Shown here: piece after piece, positions 1-6,429 of the stretch
How the letters are laid out: the number at the start of each line of letters is the position of its first letter
How positions within the stretch are numbered: position 1 is the first letter of the stretch
Source of the DNA: an uncultured Clostridia bacterium
GTDB taxonomy: Bacteria > Bacillota > Clostridia > Lachnospirales > Bianqueaceae
Length of the DNA: 12,226 nucleotides
Reading direction: 5' to 3'
Assembly (NCBI GenBank): GCA_937892735.1
Contig: CALBGL010000146.1
Location: 1 to 12,226 of the forward strand
Notes under the pieces: generated by a model
Databases searched by the model: none
What the model saw: the letters and a program-made list of their open reading frames with translations, nothing else
Told to the model about the DNA's origin: nothing
Program-made: the position numbers and the translations under genes

Positions 1-1
1 T

Positions 2-1291
2 GAAAAGACAAGTACAGAGAATCCCCATTTACAGCCGTTGTGGGATGTGTTTTCCTATGTCAGCCGCCCTGAAGCGACCGAACAGGGCGAATATGTTTCC
101 GCTATCAACTGCCTCAAAGAGATTGCCTTGCAGCAGATGATTTTAACGAAAAAGCAGTACGGCAAGGAAAATGGATATATCGCATGGCACGGTTATCAAA
201 GCTTCAAGCCCGGCGAAGTCACACCCGAACAGGCGCACCAAATCGGTTTACAGTTGGCAAAGGAAATGTGGGGAGAGCAGTATCAGATCATCGTCACTAC
301 CCATCTTGATAAAGACCATCTGCACAATCATTTCTGCTTCAATTCGGTTTCCTTTCTTGACGGAAAGAAATACAACTATTCCAAATCAGAGCAGAGAAAA
401 CTCCGTGAGGTATCCGACCGGATCTGCCGGGAACACGGCTTATCGGTTATCGAAAATCCGCATAAAGCGCCGTCAAGGCAGGTGTGGCTGGACGAGAAAA
501 GCGGCAAGCCGACAAGATATAATGTCTACCGGGAAGATGTAAAAGAAGCCATCAATTTCAGCCGCCGTCCTTATTATATGGAGGAATATCTGCGGCGGAA
601 AGGGTATATTACCGACTTCACAGGAAAGCATTGGAAGATACGATTGCCGCAGTACGAGCATTTTACAAGGCTGGACACGCTGGATGAAAGATGGACGCCC
701 GAACATATCCAAAGAACAATGGGCGCTTACGCTTCCTTTGGAAACCGCAGGGCGACAATCACCTATCCGCCCCAAATGCCGCAGAGCTTGCGGGACTGGT
801 TTAAGCCTTTTCAAAAGACCAGCCATATCTACCGGCTGTATCTGCATTACTGCTATCTGTTAGGAGTCCTGCCCAATAAAACCGCCTACCGTCCCACAAG
901 TCCCTATCTCAAGGAAGATTTGAAAAAGCTGGAGGAGCTGTCCGAACAGGTGCGGTATATGAGCAAATACGGCATTGAAACCTTTGATAATCTGTATGCG
1001 GACAGGGATAGATTGCAGGGCGAAATGAATAAGCTGATCGCCTACCGCACCAAGCTGCAGAACAAAATTCGCAGGGCATCACCAGCCGAAAAAGAAACGC
1101 TGCGGCAGGAAAAATCAGGTGTTACGGAAAGGATAACAGAACTCAGAAAGCAGCTGAAATTAAACAAAGGCATCGAGGAACGGTCGATTAAAATACAGGA
1201 GAAAACCGATTTAGTTTATGCCAATGAGTACAGAGCCAAAGAAGCCGAACAGCAAAGAAAATCACAGAGAAAGGAGCGTGACGCACGATGA
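2..1291 (+). CDS. Relaxase / mobilization nuclease (MobA/VirD2-like, MOBP type), 5'-truncated by window edge
   Basis: This enzyme would nick the element's origin of transfer and lead the strand into the recipient. The frame is open to the left edge, so the gene starts outside the window. The TTG at 38 is internal, because the upstream residues EKTSTENPH resemble the 'PEKTENP' stretch just after the catalytic Tyr in related relaxases. I infer that only about 20 to 25 N-terminal residues, including that Tyr, are missing. The HUH metal-binding motif HLDKDHLHNHF lies at 302-334. It follows the family-typical block HGYQSFKPGEVTPEQAH, and 'REHGLSVIENP' comes after it. The last third (about 900-1290) is charged and Lys/Glu/Gln-rich, probably coiled coil. 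The stop overlaps the next gene by 4 bp (ATGA), so the two are translationally coupled. Family assignment is secure; the type of parent element is inferred from the neighbours. Confidence 0.92.
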   Translation, partial: EKTSTENPHLQPLWDVFSYVSRPEATEQGEYVSAINCLKEIALQQMILTKKQYGKENGYIAWHGYQSFKPGEVTPEQAHQIGLQLAKEMWGEQYQIIVTTHLDKDHLHNHFCFNSVSFLDGKKYNYSKSEQRKLREVSDRICREHGLSVIENPHKAPSRQVWLDEKSGKPTRYNVYREDVKEAINFSRRPYYMEEYLRRKGYITDFTGKHWKIRLPQYEHFTRLDTLDERWTPEHIQRTMGAYASFGNRRATITYPPQMPQSLRDWFKPFQKTSHIYRLYLHYCYLLGVLPNKTAYRPTSPYLKEDLKKLEELSEQVRYMSKYGIETFDNLYADRDRLQGEMNKLIAYRTKLQNKIRRASPAEKETLRQEKSGVTERITELRKQLKLNKGIEERSIKIQEKTDLVYANEYRAKEAEQQRKSQRKERDAR

Positions 1292-1557
1292 CAGACAGAG
1301 AAAGAGATTTGGAAGAAATCCTTGCAAGGTTAGAAAAACAGCGGCCTGAGATTGACAGGATTTTAAACCGTCCTGCTGTTATGGATACAAAAAGACCGGT
1401 CAAAAAACTCTGCCGCATTCCGCCGGATATGGACTTCACAGTAAAAGACGGTAACACGGAATACGAGGTTTCCGGCCTGTTCAATCCTGACAGCGACGAA
1501 TTTTTGCTCAACACCGTCATCCGGAAACTCGGATACAGATTCAGACAGGAACGATAG
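1288..1557 (+). CDS. Small TnpW-like transposon-encoded protein
   Basis: An 89-residue protein of unknown biochemical role. The ATG overlaps the relaxase stop as ATGA, and AAGGAG at 1271-1276 lies 11 nt upstream, so it is probably co-translated with the relaxase. The N-terminal half is a charged helix (DRERDLEEILARLEKQ). The C-terminal part, about residues 50 to 85, reads DGNTEYEVSGLFNPDSDEF and then NTVIRKL. This resembles the short TnpW family found beside recombinases in Tn4451-like clostridial elements, where the usual pattern is roughly G-T-T-Y-x-V-x-x-x-F-S-x-x-S-x-E-T-L followed by a short helix. I made the match from memory of that pattern. It is supported by position between relaxase and serine recombinase, but the family call is tentative. 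The reading frame itself is well supported by coupling and ribosome binding site. Confidence 0.7.
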   Translation: MTDRERDLEEILARLEKQRPEIDRILNRPAVMDTKRPVKKLCRIPPDMDFTVKDGNTEYEVSGLFNPDSDEFLLNTVIRKLGYRFRQER

Positions 1558-1564
1558 AGGTTAT

Positions 1565-1576
1565 CGCTTTAAAGCG
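1565..1576. repeat. Perfect 12-bp palindrome flush against the recombinase -35 box
   Basis: CGCTTTAAAGCG is a perfect dyad that ends one base before the TTGAAT hexamer at 1577. With only a TTAA centre it would make a poor RNA hairpin, so a protein-binding site is more likely than a terminator. The function is inferred. Confidence 0.45.
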
Positions 1577-1605
1577 TTGAATTAAGACTTCGGATATGGT
1601 ATACT
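1577..1605 (+). promoter_or_regulatory. Sigma-A promoter of the serine recombinase
   Basis: TTGAAT (1577-1582), a 17-nt spacer and TATACT (1600-1605). Transcription would start near 1612, leaving a leader of about 40 nt before the TTG start at 1651. Spacing is ideal and the -10 box is one mismatch from consensus. The recombinase can therefore be expressed from inside the element, independently of the relaxase transcript. Confidence 0.7.
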
Positions 1606-1630
1606 GCAATTACGCAATATACTGTATCCG
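1591..1630. repeat. 40-bp imperfect dyad over the recombinase -10 box and start point
   Basis: The left half begins CGGATA, then GTATA and TGC; the right half mirrors it as GCA, TATAC and TATCCG. Outer arms of 6 bp are perfect, followed by 2 mismatches, 5 matches, 1 mismatch and 3 matches. The centre falls at about 1610, close to the predicted transcription start. Only half the dyad would be transcribed, so an operator fits better than an RNA hairpin. Confidence 0.5.
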
Positions 1631-1650
1631 ATTGTCGGAAAGGAGTTACT

Positions 1651-3321
1651 TTGAACAACAGACAATCAGAACAGAACAAAATCACCGCCCTCTACTGCCG
1701 GTTAAGTCAAGATGACGGGCGTGAAGGCGAGAGCAACAGTATTGTCAACCAAAAGGCGCTGTTAAAGGAATATGCGAGAAAGCACGGCTTCAAACATCTG
1801 CAATGCTTTGTGGATGACGGCTATTCTGGGACGAGCTTTGACCGTCCGTCCTTCCGGGAAATGGAACAGCTGATTGAAAGCGGCAAGGTCGGAACAGTTA
1901 TCGTCAAAGATATGTCCCGGCTTGGCAGGAACTATTTGCAGGTTGGGATGTACACCGATATTGTATTCCCCGAAAATGATGTGCGTTTTATCGCTGTCAA
2001 CGACAATGTAGATTCCGCCGTACAAACGGAATTTGACATGACGCCGATCCGCAACTTCTGCAATGAACTCTATGCCAGAGATACCGCCAAGAAAATAAAG
2101 TCCACTTTCCGAATGAAGGGCGAAAGCGGAAAGCACCTGACTACCAATCCGCCATTCGGATTTATCAAAGACACCGAAGATAGGGACAAATGGCTGATTG
2201 ACGAAGAAGCGGCGCAAACCGTACGGTATATCTTCAAGCTGTGCTATGACGGGCTTGGGCCTACACAGATCGCTAAGAAGCTGAAAGCGGAAAAAGTGCT
2301 CACTCCAACGGCGTACAAGGCACAGAAGGATGGAAAACTGCTTCCTGCCGAGCCGTACAAATGGGCACAGAAAACCGTTGCGGGGATTTTAGAGAAGCTG
2401 GAATATATCGGGCATACCGAAAACTTCAAGACAACCTCTAAGAATTACCGCATCAAAAAGCGTGTGTGGAACGACAAGGAAAACCGCCGGATATTTGAGG
2501 ATACCCACCCTGCCATTGTAGACGGGCATATCTTCGAGACGGTACAGGAAATCCGCAAACACAAACGCCGCCCGACCGCAACGGGAAAAATCAGTATCTT
2601 TTCGGGCAAGGTGTTCTGTGCGGACTGTGGAGCAAAACTGCATTTTCAGACTTCCCATTCCCATAAGGAAAGTCAGGAATGCTTTGTATGCGCCAACTAC
2701 CGCAGTAATACAGGAACCTGCACGGGGCATTATATCCGGGCAGTTACCCTGAACCGGCTTGTGTTTCGGCACATTCAGGGTGTGCTGTCCTATATCCAGC
2801 AGTTTGAAGCGTCCTTTGTCAAAAAGGAAATGGAAAAAGCCAATGCAGAACGAAAATTATCCGTTGAAAAGGCAAAGGTAGACATTGTAACGCTCAAGCG
2901 CCGGGATGAGGATTTGGATACGCTGTTCAAGCGAATCTATGAGGATATGGTGTCGGGCAGACTGTCGGCGGAGCGGTTTGATAAGCTTTCTTCCGAGTAT
3001 GAAACGGAGCAGAAGGATGTCAAAGCGGCGATTCTTGATTTGCAGGAACTGATCGACAGCGGCGAACAGGAACAGCACGACCTTCAGCAGTTTCTGAAGA
3101 ATGTTCGCAAGTACACTGATCCCCAAGAACTCACGGCGGAAATCCTGAATGATCTGGTTGACAAAATCGTGGTACACGCTCCGGACAAGAGCAGCGGCCA
3201 CAGAAAGCAGAAGATTGAGATTTACTACAAGGCTGCGGGTATTATCAATATTGCCGATGAGGACTGTGTTGCACTTGACGGCAGGCTCGGTATGCAAAAC
3301 CGAAAGAAGAAAACAGCCTGA
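1651..3321 (+). CDS. Large serine recombinase (TndX/TnpX-type integrase/excisionase)
   Basis: A site-specific recombinase that would excise the element as a circle and integrate it through a 5'-phosphoserine intermediate. The start is TTG at 1651 with AAGGAG at 1640-1645, 5 nt upstream. The N-terminal resolvase domain (about residues 10-150) holds the catalytic Ser19 in YCRLSQDD, then SGTSFDRPSF, and the Arg pair in DMSRLGRNYL (Arg90, Arg93). A recombinase domain follows, with 'PPFGF' near 170 and helical DNA-binding segments to about 300. A zinc ribbon has C323-x2-C326 paired with C344-x2-C347 and a further Cys357. A long coiled coil (about 385-480) precedes the C-terminal tail. The length of 556 residues is normal for this family, and all catalytic residues I can identify are present, so it looks functional. 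It is the last gene of the element and converges on the DAHP synthase gene. Confidence 0.95.
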   Translation: MNNRQSEQNKITALYCRLSQDDGREGESNSIVNQKALLKEYARKHGFKHLQCFVDDGYSGTSFDRPSFREMEQLIESGKVGTVIVKDMSRLGRNYLQVGMYTDIVFPENDVRFIAVNDNVDSAVQTEFDMTPIRNFCNELYARDTAKKIKSTFRMKGESGKHLTTNPPFGFIKDTEDRDKWLIDEEAAQTVRYIFKLCYDGLGPTQIAKKLKAEKVLTPTAYKAQKDGKLLPAEPYKWAQKTVAGILEKLEYIGHTENFKTTSKNYRIKKRVWNDKENRRIFEDTHPAIVDGHIFETVQEIRKHKRRPTATGKISIFSGKVFCADCGAKLHFQTSHSHKESQECFVCANYRSNTGTCTGHYIRAVTLNRLVFRHIQGVLSYIQQFEASFVKKEMEKANAERKLSVEKAKVDIVTLKRRDEDLDTLFKRIYEDMVSGRLSAERFDKLSSEYETEQKDVKAAILDLQELIDSGEQEQHDLQQFLKNVRKYTDPQELTAEILNDLVDKIVVHAPDKSSGHRKQKIEIYYKAAGIINIADEDCVALDGRLGMQNRKKKTA

Positions 3322-3332
3322 CAACGCAAAGC

Positions 3333-3360
3333 GGCGGCACAGCCCTCCGGCTGCACCGCC
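3333..3360 (+). terminator. GC-rich hairpin after the recombinase gene, possible weak terminator or element-end structure
   Basis: The arms GGCGGCACAGCC and GGCTGCACCGCC flank a CTCC loop, giving 5+5 bp with two internal mismatches. It begins 11 nt after the recombinase stop. No T-run follows, so factor-independent termination would be weak. A second, smaller hairpin (GGCTA/TAGC, about 3391-3405) precedes a T-run at 3409-3415. The element's right end and recombinase recognition site must lie in or near this gap, and the hairpin could instead belong to that site. Confidence 0.35.
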
Positions 3361-3413
3361 ACCTTACATATTTCCTTCGTTATCGCACCTCGGCTAAATG
3401 ATAGCTCCTTTTT

Positions 3414-4448
3414 TTAAAACTTGTCGGCCATATCATAGATCATGGCTTCCGTTGCTTCCCAACCCAGACAGGGATCGGTGATGGACTGTCCGAATGTCTG
3501 ATTGGGGCCGATTTTTTGCGCGCCATCCACCAGATAACTTTCTACCATAAATCCTTTGATCATCTTGGCAACCAGTGAATCGTAACGCATACTGTGCAAA
3601 ACCTCAGAAATGATGCGAGGCTGCTGGTCAAAATGTTTTCCGGAATTGTTATGATTGGAATCCACGATGATGGCCGGATTTTCGAATCCCTTTTCGGCAT
3701 AGGCTTCGGCAGTGTGCTGTAAATCTTCATAATGATAGTTGGGAATACTTCGACCGCTGTTATGTTCCAGTCCGCCTCGAAGGACGGCATGCGCAAAAGG
3801 ATTGCCGGTAGTAGAAATCTCCCAGTTGCGATAAATAAAGTCGTGAGAACACTGAGCGGCTTTGATCGCGTTAAACATGACGGACAAGTCGCCGCTGGTA
3901 CCGTTTTTCATGCCAACAGGCACCTCGAGACCACTGCAGGTCAGACGATGCTCCTGATTTTCCACAGAACGCGCGCCAATCGCAACGTAGCCGAGGATAT
4001 CGTCTAAAAAAGCATAGTTACTGGGGTAGAGCATTTCATCGGCCGTGATAAAGCCGGTTTCTGTAAGTACACGGATATGCATGCGGCGGATAGCCTTGAT
4101 TCCCTCAAAGGCGTTAGGTTTCGCGTTGGGATCCGGCTGATGCAGCATGCCTTTATATCCCTCGCCCGTAGTGCGGGGTTTGTTGGTATAGACACGAGGC
4201 ACAATCATTATTTTTTCAGCGACCTTCTCCTGTACTTTGGCCAGGCGGGTGGCATATTCCAGTACGGCGAATTCATTATCCGCGGAACAGGGACCAATGA
4301 TCAGAATCAGACGTGAATCCTGACCAGAGAGGATGGCTTTGATTTCCTTGACTTTTTCTTTCTGCATGGCCGCTGCCGCGGAACTCAAAGGTAAGAGAGC
4401 CTTCAGATGTTCCGAAGAAGGGATCGTGCGAATGTATTCAAAACTCAT
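3414..4448 (-). CDS. 3-deoxy-7-phosphoheptulonate (DAHP) synthase, class I AroG/AroF type
   Basis: Condenses phosphoenolpyruvate and erythrose-4-phosphate into DAHP, the first step of the shikimate pathway, in the cytoplasm. The length of 344 residues matches the AroF/G/H group, with an N-terminus slightly shorter than E. coli AroG. Motifs in order are IGPCSAD (Cys54), PRTTGEGYKG (91-100), GARSVENQEHR (158-168), PVGMKNGTSGD (Lys181), DSNHNNSGK (His266), MVES (Glu303) and SITDPCLGW (Asp325). Cys54, His266, Glu303 and Asp325 align with the four metal ligands of E. coli AroG, so it should be active. The ATG has GGAGG at 4456-4460 with a 7-nt spacer. It is monocistronic here, divergent from the ABC operon and convergent with the element's recombinase. 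Which amino acid inhibits it cannot be read from the sequence, so I give no symbol. The gene is intact despite the adjacent insertion. Confidence 0.95.
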   Translation of the reverse strand: MSFEYIRTIPSSEHLKALLPLSSAAAAMQKEKVKEIKAILSGQDSRLILIIGPCSADNEFAVLEYATRLAKVQEKVAEKIMIVPRVYTNKPRTTGEGYKGMLHQPDPNAKPNAFEGIKAIRRMHIRVLTETGFITADEMLYPSNYAFLDDILGYVAIGARSVENQEHRLTCSGLEVPVGMKNGTSGDLSVMFNAIKAAQCSHDFIYRNWEISTTGNPFAHAVLRGGLEHNSGRSIPNYHYEDLQHTAEAYAEKGFENPAIIVDSNHNNSGKHFDQQPRIISEVLHSMRYDSLVAKMIKGFMVESYLVDGAQKIGPNQTFGQSITDPCLGWEATEAMIYDMADKF

Positions 4449-4491
4449 GCGAGAGCCTCCATTCTTTGCTAAATATATCTTTCAGTTTTTT

Positions 4492-4520
4492 ATTATATAA
4501 GATGAAGGAAAAAAAAGCAA
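4492..4520 (-). promoter_or_regulatory. Sigma-A promoter of the DAHP synthase gene
   Basis: On the minus strand, TTGCTT (4520-4515), a 17-nt spacer and a perfect TATAAT (4497-4492). The leader to the ATG at 4448 is about 35-40 nt. I saw no T-box or trp-type attenuator in this short leader, so control by tRNA or peptide leader is unlikely. Confidence 0.7.
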
Positions 4521-4579
4521 GAGATCTTGTTTAATTTTTGCCGAATCCAGAAAAATATGCGCTATAAGTATAAAATCTG

Positions 4580-4585
4580 TATAAT
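4580..4585 (+). promoter_or_regulatory. Candidate -10 box for the ABC exporter operon
   Basis: A perfect TATAAT lies 75 nt before the start codon, but no good -35 stands 16-18 nt upstream. An alternative pair is TTGCCG (4538-4543) with TATAAG (4563-4568) at 19 nt. The weak -35 would suit an activated or inducible promoter; that is inference. The rest of the divergent gap 4449-4659 is AT-rich, with no MarR-type regulator gene and no clear operator. Confidence 0.35.
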
Positions 4586-4659
4586 TTCGTCGAAAAAATG
4601 GTTTTATCAGGAATAGGAGTATGATAGAAATAAAGAATGTGTGAAATGGGGGTTATAGA

Positions 4660-6429
4660 ATGTTTCGGTCCGCGTATATTCGAAAATATTTGAAAAAATA
4701 TATGTGGCATTATGTACTGGGTATTGTGGGGATCATCCTAGTCAATGTGGCTTTGGTATATCTGCCAAGGCTGATTGGTGATACGACAGATGGCCTGGCG
4801 AACGGATTGTATACGATGGAAGATCTGTGGGGAGTAGCCTTGTTCGCAGGGGTCATCGGAATTGGAGTTTTTACCGGCCGTATCATGTGGCGGTATTTCT
4901 TCCTGGGAACTTCGCGAAAGATCGAGTATGATATCCGAGGAGATTTGTTTGCGCATCTGGAAACCCTGCCGCTGCGCTTTTATAATGAGAATAAATCGGG
5001 GGATCTGATGGCTTATGCCGTAAATGATCTGAACGCGGTGCGCAATACGCTTGCGAATGGTTTCATCACAGCGTTGGACGCGATGACTATGCTGACGCTT
5101 GTCCTGTATCAGATGCTGGTCAATGTAGACATTTCTCTGACACTGATTGCCATCATTCCGATGCCGTTGGTGGCTTTTGTCAGTATCAAGATGCGAAGAC
5201 TGATTCATGTGAAGTTCCGGGAGAAACAGGAATCCTTCGCAGAACTGACGGATGAGGTGCAGGAGTCCATCTCTGGCATTCGTGTGATTAAATCCTTTGT
5301 CCAGGAAGAAAAAGAAGCAGAGGTCTTCCGGCAGCGGGCGGAGGATAATTATAAGAAAAACATGACGCTGACACGTATCATGGCGGTATTGGAGCCTTCT
5401 ATCGGGACAATTACGGGTGTGAGCACGTTGATTACCTTGTTATACGGCGGATATCTGACCATGGTGAACCAGATCAGTCTGGGGGATTTTATTTCTTTCG
5501 TGCAGTACCTGTTGATGTTGGCGGGGCCGCTGTCAGGGATGGGCCGTTGTATTAATAATTTCTCGCAAGGGAATGCTTCGCTGGCCAGGCTGGAGTCGAT
5601 TCTGTATACGAAATCTGATATCTATGATTTGCCTACGGCGGATCCCAAGGCCGAGGTAAAAGGCAAGATCGATTATAATCATCTGAATTTCCGGTATCCC
5701 AGAGCGAAGACCGACGCGTTGTCGGATATTTGCGTACATATCAAGAAGGGAGAAACCATCGGAATCATCGGACGGACGGGCAGTGGAAAGACAACGTTTG
5801 TTTCGCTGCTGCTGCGTATGTATAACACGAAACGGGGAGAGCTGGTGATTGACGACAGGGATATTCTGGACTACCCTTTGCATACGCTGCGGTCCTCGAT
5901 CGGGTATGTGCCGCAGGACAATTTCCTGTTTTCGGATACCATTGCGAATAATATCCGGTTTGGCTGCAGAGACGCTACTATGGAACAGGTGATCGAGGCG
6001 GCTAAAATGGCGGATGTACATGACAATATTGTGGATTTTCCAGATCAGTATGAAACTGTGGTAGGAGAGCAGGGTGTTACGTTGTCCGGCGGGCAGAAGC
6101 AGCGTGTATCCATCGCGCGCGCCCTGGTCAAGAATCCGCCGATTCTGATTCTGGACGATGCGGTATCCGCCGTAGATACGGAAACAGAGGAGCATATCCT
6201 GCGTAGTTTGAGAGAGACCAGACAGGGGAAGACGACCATCATCATTGCGCATCGAATCAGTACGATTCAGCATGCGGATCAGATCCTTGTGATTGATGAG
6301 GGCAAGGTGGTACAGCACGGCCGGCATGAGGAACTGAGCCAGGAAGAGGGAATCTATAAAACGATCTATGAAAAACAGCTTTTAGAGGCGGAGATCGATC
6401 AGCATCCTGAACACGGAGGTGAAGCGTGA
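4660..6429 (+). CDS. Heterodimeric ABC exporter, subunit 1 (BmrC/TM287-like, degenerate catalytic site)
   Basis: Half-transporter of 589 residues: six membrane helices (about 1-310), then an ATPase domain (about 335-575). It would pair with the next gene product to export drugs, peptides or lipids across the cell membrane. Seen in the ATPase domain are Walker A GRTGSGKTT (371-379, Lys377), Q-loop GYVPQDNFLF, a canonical LSGGQ signature (475-479), Walker B ILILDDAVSAVD (495-506) and the H-loop His531. The usual catalytic Glu after Walker B is Asp500, as in TM287 and BmrC, so this subunit's own Walker site should hydrolyse ATP poorly while its LSGGQ serves the partner's active site. The start ATG has a GGGGG tract 7 nt upstream. 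The stop overlaps the start region of the next gene, indicating coupled translation. Substrate cannot be predicted. Confidence 0.93.
   Translation: MFRSAYIRKYLKKYMWHYVLGIVGIILVNVALVYLPRLIGDTTDGLANGLYTMEDLWGVALFAGVIGIGVFTGRIMWRYFFLGTSRKIEYDIRGDLFAHLETLPLRFYNENKSGDLMAYAVNDLNAVRNTLANGFITALDAMTMLTLVLYQMLVNVDISLTLIAIIPMPLVAFVSIKMRRLIHVKFREKQESFAELTDEVQESISGIRVIKSFVQEEKEAEVFRQRAEDNYKKNMTLTRIMAVLEPSIGTITGVSTLITLLYGGYLTMVNQISLGDFISFVQYLLMLAGPLSGMGRCINNFSQGNASLARLESILYTKSDIYDLPTADPKAEVKGKIDYNHLNFRYPRAKTDALSDICVHIKKGETIGIIGRTGSGKTTFVSLLLRMYNTKRGELVIDDRDILDYPLHTLRSSIGYVPQDNFLFSDTIANNIRFGCRDATMEQVIEAAKMADVHDNIVDFPDQYETVVGEQGVTLSGGQKQRVSIARALVKNPPILILDDAVSAVDTETEEHILRSLRETRQGKTTIIIAHRISTIQHADQILVIDEGKVVQHGRHEELSQEEGIYKTIYEKQLLEAEIDQHPEHGGEA

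Noticed and set aside
38..40. TTG as start codon of the relaxase gene
   Set aside because: The frame stays open to the window edge, and the residues upstream of this TTG still match relaxase family sequence, so the true start is outside the window.
1565..1576. The 12-bp palindrome as a terminator for the relaxase/TnpW-like transcript
   Set aside because: The stem would be only 4 bp around a TTAA loop and no T-run follows.
4621..4644. Seven-codon ORF (ATG to TGA) in the leader of the ABC operon, considered as a regulatory leader peptide
   Set aside because: AGGAG ends only 1 nt before the ATG, too close for initiation, and no terminator/antiterminator pair accompanies it.
5533..6327. Open frame of 264 codons on the minus strand
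   Set aside because: It is antisense to the conserved ATPase domain of ABC subunit 1, with no supporting motif or start signal.
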